NCBI GenBank assembly: GCA_031289445.1
Contig: JAITPL010000120.1
Location: 1 to 13,896 of the forward strand
Direction: 5' to 3'
Origin: Tannerella sp.
GTDB lineage: Bacteria > Bacteroidota > Bacteroidia > Bacteroidales > Tannerellaceae
Length of the DNA: 13,896 nt
This document shows positions 1 to 5,045 of this stretch, one piece after another. Every line of letters starts with the position of its first letter. Positions within the stretch are counted from its first letter, which is position 1. The notes below the pieces were generated by a model. It was not told where the DNA came from and did no database searches. It saw nothing but the letters and a program-made list of their open reading frames with translations. Made by a program: the position numbers and the translations under genes.

Positions 1-207
1 CCAACGAAAATATGCCCTCGATGTAAAACAGAAAACGAAAATGATAATCGTTTTTGCGGTAATTGCAGATACGATTTTCAGCAACCACCGGTTACCGGGA
101 AGAAATGCCCAAAGCCTAATTGCCGACTAAAAGAAAAAATATTCAACTTGCCAGACGACTATCACTGTACTGAATGTGGATCGAAGTTAATAACTGTATA
201 TGTATGA
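1..207 (+). CDS. C-terminal end of a double zinc-ribbon protein (5' end outside window)
   Basis: The frame is open from the first base and ends at TGA 205-207, giving 68 residues of an incomplete protein. Two treble-Cys-pair zinc ribbons are visible: CPRC with FCGNC (Cys 5, 8, 19, 22) and CPKPNC with CTEC (Cys 36, 41, 56, 59). The second ribbon has the unusual CxxxxC first knuckle. The same two-ribbon layout occurs at the N-terminus of the membrane protein at 1414-2040. Zinc ribbons of this kind usually mediate protein contacts or fold regulatory modules and are not catalytic themselves. What precedes them (kinase, vWA, FHA or other) cannot be seen. A gap of 58 A/T-rich bases separates it from the PP2C gene on the same strand, so co-transcription is plausible. 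The ribbon call is secure; the identity of the whole protein is unknown. Confidence 0.75.
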   Translation, partial: PTKICPRCKTENENDNRFCGNCRYDFQQPPVTGKKCPKPNCRLKEKIFNLPDDYHCTECGSKLITVYV

Positions 208-265
208 AAAAAAAATCCGATAACGGAAATAGATTCAAAATTATTCCAATTAAAAACAAAACAAC

Positions 266-1417
266 ATGATAACAACAATTAACATTTATGAGTTTTCCGA
301 CAAGGGAATCCGTGAAAACAACGAAGATTCTGTTGCTTCCGTCAACAAGAACTACTTTATCGTTTGTGACGGCATGGGCGGACACGGACACGGCGAAATT
401 GCCAGTCAAACGGTGGCAGAAAGTCTGTGCGCCTTTTTTAAGGCTTTAACTTTTTCGGTAGAGAAAAGCAATTTGCAGGCAGCGTTGGATTACGCTGTGA
501 AGCGCTTGGACAAACAGGATGACGAGTATGTCGATGCGGAACGCAAGATGGGTACAACCGTTGTGCTGGCGGCATTGGCGGAGTCATCCGTACTTGTCGG
601 GCATGTGGGTGACAGCCGTTTATACCATATCCGCCAGAGCGAAGGATTGCTGTTTCGCACCAAAGACCATTCACAGGTTCAGGAATGGGTGGACGCCGAA
701 ATTATCACGGAAGAGGAAGCAAGAACGCATCCGAAGAAAAATCTCCTTAGCCGCTGCGTTCAGCCACATCCGGCCAAGCCGGTTGTTATGGAAATCGACG
801 AGCTGGAAGACATCCAAACAGGCGATTATCTTTTTCTCTGCACCGACGGCGTAACCGACGCCATGACCGATGAAGAAATTGTCGCCACGCTTTCGGACTA
901 TTATATTTCGGACGAAGACAAAATCAACCGAATAAAAGAAGCTTGCGCCGCCCGTTCAAAAGATAATTATTCCGGCTTTTTGTTGAAATTAGAAGCGGAA
1001 GTTGTTTCCATAATTCAACAAAACGAAGCGGAAGTTGAAGTAAAAGAAAACCCAATCAAGGTCAAGCAAGATTTTATTCCTCGCATCCAACACGATAATA
1101 AAACAAGCGCAGAACAACATTCGGGAAAAGAGCCGCCAAAAATCTCCGTTAAGGGAAGAATTAAAAATGTAATAGATATATTTTGCAGGATATGTACGAT
1201 TGCATTTTTTATCTGTATAATAGTTTGGTTTCGCTCTTGCGGTAAGGATGAAGCAAAAGATATAAATGTTCCTGTTTATCAGCAACAAAATCCGGATACA
1301 ATAGAGAGTGATACCGGAGGAGATGCTAAACCGGCTGAGGAGTTGGCTGCGGAACCGGTTGCAGAACCGAAAGATTCTACCCAAACAAAAGAAACTGAAA
1401 AATTAGAAGAAATATGA
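266..1417 (+). CDS. PP2C-family protein phosphatase with C-terminal membrane anchor
   Basis: This is a metal-dependent Ser/Thr phosphatase (PPM/PP2C, Stp/PrpC-like), 383 residues. The catalytic domain spans about residues 5-245. Its motifs are RENNEDS (16-22), the metal-binding DGMGGH (35-40), GTT (96-98), GHVGDSRLY (112-120), DHS (134-136), TDGVTDAM (193-200) and a terminal DN (233-234). The aspartates that bind the two metal ions are therefore present. After a charged linker there is one hydrophobic span (about 303-322), then an outside tail of about 60 residues rich in Glu, Pro and Ala. Inferred topology is a cytoplasmic phosphatase with an external tail, as in bacterial Stp-type enzymes that reverse Hanks-kinase phosphorylation. 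The stop overlaps the start of the next gene (ATGA), suggesting coupled translation. The catalytic half is noticeably richer in G/C than the tail, so the tail may have a separate history. No kinase is in the window. Confidence 0.93.
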   Translation: MITTINIYEFSDKGIRENNEDSVASVNKNYFIVCDGMGGHGHGEIASQTVAESLCAFFKALTFSVEKSNLQAALDYAVKRLDKQDDEYVDAERKMGTTVVLAALAESSVLVGHVGDSRLYHIRQSEGLLFRTKDHSQVQEWVDAEIITEEEARTHPKKNLLSRCVQPHPAKPVVMEIDELEDIQTGDYLFLCTDGVTDAMTDEEIVATLSDYYISDEDKINRIKEACAARSKDNYSGFLLKLEAEVVSIIQQNEAEVEVKENPIKVKQDFIPRIQHDNKTSAEQHSGKEPPKISVKGRIKNVIDIFCRICTIAFFICIIVWFRSCGKDEAKDINVPVYQQQNPDTIESDTGGDAKPAEELAAEPVAEPKDSTQTKETEKLEEI

Positions 1418-2040
1418 AAATATGCAAGAATTGTTATACGGAAAATCCGGAAGACGCCAAGTTTTGCCGGAAATGCGGAACAAAGATTTCGGAAAAAATA
1501 AAATGTACGAATCCGGCATGTGGCTTTGAAGGCTTGCCGCCGGAAGCAAAATTTTGTCATGTCTGCGGAAAAGTGCTTCAGGTTATGCCGGAAAAACAGC
1601 CTGCTAGTAAGTTTCTTGTTTTTATGATTATTGCATATAGCTTGTTTGCGCTATTTCTGTATATTCTAACTTTTATTGATGCTTTTAAACCCAACAGGTA
1701 TGTGTTGCCATTCTCTGCCTTAACAGGTCTTTTCTCACTTATCATGTTACTGCGACAAATACGACCCGGGTTCTGGATACTTATAGTTTCTTCAATAATT
1801 ACGGCTATTAGCTTTATGGCAGACAGTCATATAGACGAAGCAGGAATCCCCATTCTGATTATTTCTGCAATATGTATTATAATATTATACGCTAATTTAA
1901 ACACGAAAAAAAACGGTATATCGCGTTGGAGTTTAATGTATAATTCATTCCGTTGGGATACGAACAAGTCAATGTACATAACATTAATTTGTTCCCTGTT
2001 ATTTGCATTATTGTTAGTCTGTGCCACACTGGATAGTTGA
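1414..2040 (+). CDS. Double zinc-ribbon integral membrane protein
   Basis: 208 residues. Two N-terminal zinc ribbons are seen: C4/C7 with C18/C21, then C31/C36 with C48/C51. They are followed by about five hydrophobic segments near residues 67-89, 98-114, 119-136, 145-161 and 187-205. The start codon lies inside the PP2C stop (ATGA, 4-base overlap), so the two proteins are probably made together. The second ribbon has a CxxxxC first knuckle, exactly as in the partial protein at the left edge. No enzymatic motif is visible. A reasonable inference is a membrane sensor or adaptor in the same phosphorylation circuit as the phosphatase. The coding sequence is A/T-rich compared with genes to the right of 3491, as expected for accessory or transferred DNA. 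Zinc-ribbon and membrane calls are strong; the function is unknown. Confidence 0.8.
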   Translation: MKICKNCYTENPEDAKFCRKCGTKISEKIKCTNPACGFEGLPPEAKFCHVCGKVLQVMPEKQPASKFLVFMIIAYSLFALFLYILTFIDAFKPNRYVLPFSALTGLFSLIMLLRQIRPGFWILIVSSIITAISFMADSHIDEAGIPILIISAICIIILYANLNTKKNGISRWSLMYNSFRWDTNKSMYITLICSLLFALLLVCATLDS

Positions 2041-2092
2041 GATTGGACAGGAAGAAGCAAATGAAACAGTAATTATACTCCTTATTGACTTT

Positions 2093-2100
2093 TAAATTTG
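2093..2100 (+). promoter_or_regulatory. Possible -7 element (TAAATTTG) before the LRR gene
   Basis: TAAATTTG fits the Bacteroidetes -7 consensus TAnnTTTG and lies 30 bases before the ATG at 2131, a spacing like that of other promoters in this window. No TTTG or TTG is seen at the expected 19-21 bases upstream, so it is only a candidate. It lies in the 90-base gap after the zinc-ribbon membrane protein, which otherwise holds nothing recognisable. Confidence 0.3.
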
Positions 2101-2130
2101 AACAACAAATAACTTCTAAATAAATTATAT

Positions 2131-2583
2131 ATGAAACGAATATTATTTTATGCATTTTTTTATGTTATATTACCTCTTTCAGGTATCAATCATTCAGCAA
2201 ACGCTCAACTTCGTAAAGATGGTTTTGTGCTTTCATACGATGGCACTTTTTTGGAAAAGTACGTAGGTAAAGAATCATACGTAATACTGCCCACAAGTGT
2301 GACCGATATTGCTGCCGGCGCTTTTTGGGAATGTAAAAGCCTAAAGTTCATAGCAATTCCACCTGCCGTGGAAACCATTGGACACAGTGCATTTTTTAAT
2401 TGCAAAAATCTGAAAACCGTGTGTGTGAGTTGGAGTACCCCATTGAAACTGGACTACAATCCTTTTCGCAATCTTAATCTTGGTAAAATGAAATTAGAAG
2501 TCCCTCGCGGTACTCGATCTCGTTATGCTCTTGCCCCTGTTTGGAAAGAATTTGGAGAAATGGTCGAATATAATCTTTTTTAA
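2131..2583 (+). CDS. Small secreted BspA-type leucine-rich-repeat protein
   Basis: 150 residues, beginning with a signal peptide (MKRILF, hydrophobic to about residue 18, probable cleavage after ANA at 23-25). Two LRR_5/BspA-like repeats follow, roughly at 50-72 (VILPTSVTDIAAGAFWECKSL) and 73-96 (IAIPPAVETIGHSAFFNCKNL). The C-terminus has the usual end of this family: a variant repeat with LEVPRGTRSRY (122-132), then VWKEF and MVEY, close to the common pattern of a V-P-x-G-T loop and a terminal W-K-x-F. BspA-like proteins are usually much longer and mediate adhesion or protein binding at the cell surface; this one is a minimal version. It follows the phosphatase cluster on the same strand after 90 bases, and whether it belongs to that unit is unclear. 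Family call is firm, role unknown. Confidence 0.85.
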   Translation: MKRILFYAFFYVILPLSGINHSANAQLRKDGFVLSYDGTFLEKYVGKESYVILPTSVTDIAAGAFWECKSLKFIAIPPAVETIGHSAFFNCKNLKTVCVSWSTPLKLDYNPFRNLNLGKMKLEVPRGTRSRYALAPVWKEFGEMVEYNLF

Positions 2584-2594
2584 CTCCATATATC

Positions 2595-2693
2595 ATGCAA
2601 CTGTCTATCACATATAAAGAATTGGAAGACTTTTATTCGGGAATATCGGAGGCTATTAAGCGCCCGGATGTAAAAAAGAGAGGAATCATATAA
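2595..2693 (+). CDS. 32-codon small ORF, possible gene remnant
   Basis: ATG at 2595, TAA at 2691-2693, starting 11 bases after the LRR gene. The peptide begins MQLSITYKELEDFY and is amphipathic and charged, with no signal peptide or known motif. It reads like a real protein N-terminus and ends just before a promoter and a second truncated gene (2757-2912). It could therefore be the stump of a deleted gene. It is too short to be sure it is translated. Confidence 0.2.
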   Translation: MQLSITYKELEDFYSGISEAIKRPDVKKRGII

Positions 2694-2696
2694 AAA

Positions 2697-2727
2697 TTTG
2701 CAGAGATAAAAATTATTCGTAACTTTG
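2697..2727 (+). promoter_or_regulatory. Bacteroidetes-type promoter for the truncated nuclease gene
   Basis: TTTG at 2697-2700, 19 bases, then TAACTTTG at 2720-2727. This matches the TTTG-N19/21-TAnnTTTG consensus of the Bacteroidetes primary sigma factor. The next ATG in a good context is at 2757, leaving 29 bases between the -7 box and the start codon. The promoter appears intact although the gene behind it is cut short. Confidence 0.7.
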
Positions 2728-2756
2728 GGGCGTTTAACGCATTAAAATATAGATTT

Positions 2757-2912
2757 ATGGATAAGACAAATTACATCCGTTTCGACTGGGCTATCAAGCG
2801 CCTGTTCCGACAGAAAGCTAACTTCGTCCTACTGGAAGGTTTCCTCTCAACCGTGCTCCGCGAAGACATTTACATTGAGCGCTTGCAAGACAATAAACGT
2901 CCTGTCTTTTAG
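2757..2912 (+). pseudogene. Truncated Rpn-family (PD-(D/E)XK) nuclease/putative transposase, N-terminal 51 codons
   Basis: The first 35 or so residues (MDKTNYIRFDWAIKRLF, then RQKANFVLLEGFLS) look like the N-terminus of the Rpn recombination-promoting nuclease/putative transposase family common in Bacteroidetes, whose members begin with an IRFDWA-type segment and an R-x-K-AN-F/Y-x-x-LEGFL segment. Full-length members are around 300 residues; here the frame stops at residue 51. The catalytic PD-(D/E)XK core would lie downstream and is absent in all frames. The stop codon falls inside a small hairpin (CTGTCT, TTT, AGACAG; 2902-2916), after which the sequence becomes non-coding repeats, so the loss looks like a replacement or deletion rather than a point nonsense mutation. 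The family assignment rests on remembered similarity. Confidence 0.65.
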
Positions 2913-2935
2913 ACAGAGGTCAGCGCTATAAACTG

Positions 2936-2955
2936 CCACAGGTCGCGACCTGCGG
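2936..2955. repeat. Palindrome centred on GGTCGCGACC
   Basis: CAGGTCGCGACCTG (2939-2952) is a perfect 14-base palindrome. It extends to 20 bases with a single A/C mismatch pair (CCACAGG to CCTGCGG). It could form a hairpin or bind a symmetric protein, and may be part of a dispersed palindromic repeat. It lies 24 bases after the stop of the truncated nuclease and is not followed by a T-run, so it does not look like an intrinsic terminator. Confidence 0.6.
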
Positions 2956-3024
2956 TTATGAAAATCAAGCCCATTCGAGCTACAATCAGGTCGTTTGACG
3001 GATAGTCATAAATATTATTGTATT

Positions 3025-3074
3025 TAGATATTGTACTTTGTACAATAAGTAGATATTGTACTTTGTACAATAAG
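3025..3074. repeat. Two perfect tandem copies of a 25-base unit with internal dyad symmetry
   Basis: Units 3025-3049 and 3050-3074 are identical (starting TAGATATTG, ending ACAATAAG). Each contains the inverted repeat TATTGTAC, TTT, GTACAATA: 8-base arms around 3 bases. Two identical palindromes spaced 25 bases apart centre to centre could be paired operator-like sites, or simply a slippage duplication of a hairpin. No transcription unit is obviously controlled by them; the nearest gene starts 416 bases downstream. Confidence 0.75.
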
Positions 3075-3116
3075 GCTACCCAAATTAGAAGTTAGAAATT
3101 CGGAACTGTTTCGGCA

Positions 3117-3147
3117 GACATTCCAAGTCTTCAAGACTTGGAATGTC
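3117..3147. repeat. Perfect 31-base inverted repeat
   Basis: GACATTCCAAGTCTT (3117-3131) and AAGACTTGGAATGTC (3133-3147) are exact reverse complements separated by one base. With a one-base loop it extrudes better as a DNA cruciform than as an RNA hairpin, though a slightly larger loop would still give a strong RNA stem. No T-run follows. It resembles a REP-type dispersed palindrome; other copies cannot be sought within this window. Confidence 0.75.
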
Positions 3148-3184
3148 TTCAATGGACAGAAAATGACGTTGGCTATGATTGCGT

Positions 3185-3252
3185 CGGGTAGGGGCGTATT
3201 GAATACGCCCAATCATTATCATGGGCGACCGCAAGGGTCGCCCCTACACCCG
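3185..3252. repeat. Cloverleaf-like nested inverted repeat, possible MITE/REP element
   Basis: Outer arms GTAGGGGCG (3188-3196) and CGCCCCTAC (3239-3247) are exact reverse complements. They extend past a two-base bulge by CGGGT (3185-3189) and ACCCG (3248-3252). Inside are two further hairpins: GGGCGTATT, G, AATACGCCC (3192-3210) and GGGCGACC, GCAAG, GGTCGCCC (3223-3243). Outer and inner arms partly overlap, so the two foldings are alternatives. Terminal inverted repeats with nested hairpins in 68 bases are typical of short non-autonomous dispersed elements. No target-site duplication was recognised. Confidence 0.7.
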
Positions 3253-3332
3253 ATTCATATCAATAGGATTATGATTGCAGCATTGCGATGGGCGAAGCCA
3301 TTTTCTACTTTCTACCTTCTACCTTTATCTCC

Positions 3333-3356
3333 GTCATTGTGAGGCACGAAGCAATC
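3333..3356. repeat. Probable dispersed repeat (GTCATTG...GCAATCT type)
   Basis: The stretch beginning GTCATTGTGAGGCACG and ending AAGCAATCT resembles a short dispersed repeat that I recall from many bacterial genomes (GTCATTGCGAGG...GAAGCAATC). Its ends are imperfect inverted repeats (ATTG/CAAT). The assignment rests on memory; only one copy is present here. Confidence 0.4.
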
Positions 3357-3412
3357 TATCCATATCATCATTGCAACAATATCTATCATAATTAGCATTA
3401 TCATTCCTCTGT

Positions 3413-3469
3413 AAAAAAACTTTTTTCATTCCCCGCGCTTGGACTTCTCAAAAATTTCATGTACTTTTG
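3413..3469 (+). promoter_or_regulatory. Extended promoter of the glycosyltransferase-mntP unit
   Basis: The -7 box TACTTTTG (3462-3469) fits TAnnTTTG, and CTTG (3438-3441) stands at the -33 position with exactly 20 bases between. Upstream are AAAAAAACTTTTTT (3413-3426) and CGCGCTTG (3434-3441). The same arrangement occurs on the minus strand at 13674-13729, which supports its being a real promoter module with an A/T-tract upstream element. The ATG at 3491 is 21 bases beyond the -7 box. Confidence 0.8.
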
Positions 3470-3490
3470 TACTCTTAAAATCAATAAAGA

Positions 3491-4441
3491 ATGGATATTT
3501 CAGTTATCATACCTCTGTTAAACGAGGCCGAATCACTACCCGAACTCTATGACTGGATAAAGCGAGTGATGAGTGTTAACGGTTTCTCGTATGAGATTAT
3601 TTTTGTCAGCGACGGCAGTACCGATGCTTCGTGGGAGATCATCGAAGCGCTCAGCGCACAATCGCCCGACGTTAAAGGCATCAAGTTCAGACGCAACTAC
3701 GGTAAGTCGCCTGCTCTGCACTGCGGCTTCCAACGCGCACAGGGCGAAGTCGTCATCACTATGGACGCCGACCTTCAGGACAGTCCCGACGAGATACCCG
3801 AACTCTATCGCATGATAAAAGAGGATGGCTACGACCTCGTATCGGGCTGGAAGAAAAAGCGTTACGATAACAGGCTGACAAAAAATCTGCCCTCGAAACT
3901 GTTTAACGCTACGGCTCGCAAGTTTTCGGGCGTCCGTCTGCATGATTTCAACTGCGGACTGAAAGCCTACCGGCTTGATGTAGTCAAGAATATCGAAGTA
4001 TATAACGATATGCACCGCTATATTCCGTATCTGGCGAAAATTGCCGGTTTTCAGAAGATTGGCGAGAAAGTCGTACAGCATCAGGCACGCAGGTACGGTT
4101 ACACCAAGTTTGGCATGAGCCGCTTCTTTAACGGCTACCTCGACCTTATAACGCTGTGGTTTACATCGAAGTTCGGCAAGAAACCGATGCACATCTTCGG
4201 TCTCTGGGGCAGCATGATGTTTTTTATCGGCTTGGTGGCGCTTGTGGTCGTGCTGGTCGCCAAACTGATGTCGATAATAGACGGCGACCTGAGACCTTTA
4301 GTTACTAACTCGCCCTATTTCTTCATCTCGCTGACAGCTATGATTATAGGTACTCAACTCTTCCTTGCCGGTTTTATCGGCGAACTTATCTCGCGCAACG
4401 CCGCCAACCGCAACCGCTACAAGATAGAACAGGAAATATAA
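3491..4441 (+). CDS. GT2 family membrane glycosyltransferase (polyprenyl-phosphate type)
   Basis: 316 residues. The N-terminal GT-A domain (about 1-220) starts directly with ISVIIPLLNEAESL, carries DGSTD (41-45) for nucleotide binding, the DXD-type MDADLQD (91-97), HDFNCGLKAYR (151-161) and RRYGYTKFG (200-208). Two C-terminal transmembrane helices (about 234-258 and 276-299) follow, ending in a basic tail. This is the DPM1/GtrB/ArnC-like layout: transfer of a sugar from a nucleotide donor to undecaprenyl phosphate on the inner face of the membrane. Sugar and acceptor cannot be read from the sequence. Length is normal for the family and no motif is missing. It is the first gene of a unit with mntP, four bases downstream. 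Its promoter (3413-3469) places the start firmly at 3491. Confidence 0.9.
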   Translation: MDISVIIPLLNEAESLPELYDWIKRVMSVNGFSYEIIFVSDGSTDASWEIIEALSAQSPDVKGIKFRRNYGKSPALHCGFQRAQGEVVITMDADLQDSPDEIPELYRMIKEDGYDLVSGWKKKRYDNRLTKNLPSKLFNATARKFSGVRLHDFNCGLKAYRLDVVKNIEVYNDMHRYIPYLAKIAGFQKIGEKVVQHQARRYGYTKFGMSRFFNGYLDLITLWFTSKFGKKPMHIFGLWGSMMFFIGLVALVVVLVAKLMSIIDGDLRPLVTNSPYFFISLTAMIIGTQLFLAGFIGELISRNAANRNRYKIEQEI

Positions 4442-4445
4442 GCGC

Positions 4446-5045
4446 ATGTCGTTCATCGAAATCGTTTTACTTGCCGTGGGCCTGTCGATGGACAGCCTCG
4501 CCGTATCGCTTGCCGGAGGCGCCGTCATCTCGGATTACCGTCCGTACTGCCTGGTTAAGATAGCTTCGGTAATGGCTCTCTTTCAGGCCGGTATGACATT
4601 TATCGGCTCTCTTGCCGGCTCTTCGTTCTATCAATATATCTGCGAATACGACCATTGGGTCGCCTTTGCATTGCTTCTGTATCTTGGCTGCCGCATGATA
4701 TATGAAGGCTGCCGACACAATAAAGACGACTGCCAAAAGAAAGCATTCAATCCCATGAATAACAGGACTTTACTAAGCATGGCGCTGGCTACGAGCATCG
4801 ACGCCCTCGCCGTCGGCATCTCCTTCGCAATGCTCAGAACATCTCCGGTTGAAACGGGCGTCAGCAATTCAATCGCTACGCCTGTGATTACCATTTTCGC
4901 AGTAACTTTCCTCTTTTCGGCCATCGGCGTCTATTGCGGCCACCGTTTCGGCTGCAAAACACGTATCAATATGAACATTCTCGGCGGACTAATCCTCATC
5001 GGCATAGGAAGCAAAATCCTTATCGAACACTTTTTAGAGACTTGA
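4446..5045 (+). CDS. mntP: Manganese efflux pump MntP
   Basis: 199 residues, six predicted transmembrane helices (about 3-22, 36-58, 70-88, 107-129, 146-166, 175-195). Two internally related motifs mark the two halves: GLSMDSLAVS (12-21) and ATSIDALAVG (115-124), each with an acidic residue in the membrane (D16, D119). HWVAFALLLYLGCRMIYEG (70-88) and GGLILIGIG (180-188) also match the MntP (formerly DUF204/YebN) family. The protein exports Mn(II) from the cytoplasm and protects against manganese excess. The start is four bases after the glycosyltransferase stop, so it is probably translated from the same message. No yybP-ykoY manganese riboswitch is visible upstream, unlike many mntP genes. 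The last 12 bases overlap the 3' end of the convergent kinase gene. Confidence 0.93.
   Translation: MSFIEIVLLAVGLSMDSLAVSLAGGAVISDYRPYCLVKIASVMALFQAGMTFIGSLAGSSFYQYICEYDHWVAFALLLYLGCRMIYEGCRHNKDDCQKKAFNPMNNRTLLSMALATSIDALAVGISFAMLRTSPVETGVSNSIATPVITIFAVTFLFSAIGVYCGHRFGCKTRINMNILGGLILIGIGSKILIEHFLET

Larger units (their letters stand above)
2913..3412. other. Repeat-rich intergenic island without genes
   Basis: About 500 bases between the nuclease remnant and the glycosyltransferase promoter hold no convincing coding sequence on either strand. They contain a string of different palindromic or tandem elements: 2936-2955, 3025-3074, 3117-3147, 3185-3252 and 3333-3356. They also include pyrimidine-rich, internally repetitive sequence (TTCTACTTTCTACCTTCTACC, 3303-3323). 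The elements do not resemble one another, so this looks like a landing site for several kinds of short dispersed repeat rather than one decayed transposon. Confidence 0.6.

Noticed and set aside
2902..2916. CTGTCT-TTT-AGACAG hairpin as a terminator of the truncated nuclease gene
   Set aside because: The stem is only six base pairs, is moderately A/T-rich and is followed by GAGGTCAG rather than a T-run.
3024..3212. 62-codon minus-strand frame in the repeat island
   Set aside because: It is built from the tandem and inverted repeats themselves, with no protein-like motif.
3536..4192. A 218-codon minus-strand frame inside the glycosyltransferase gene
   Set aside because: The plus-strand GT2 motifs cover the same interval and the antisense product has no family resemblance.
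4379..4445. Manganese riboswitch (yybP-ykoY) before mntP
   Set aside because: Only four bases separate mntP from the preceding gene and no such structure is seen; mntP appears to share the glycosyltransferase promoter.
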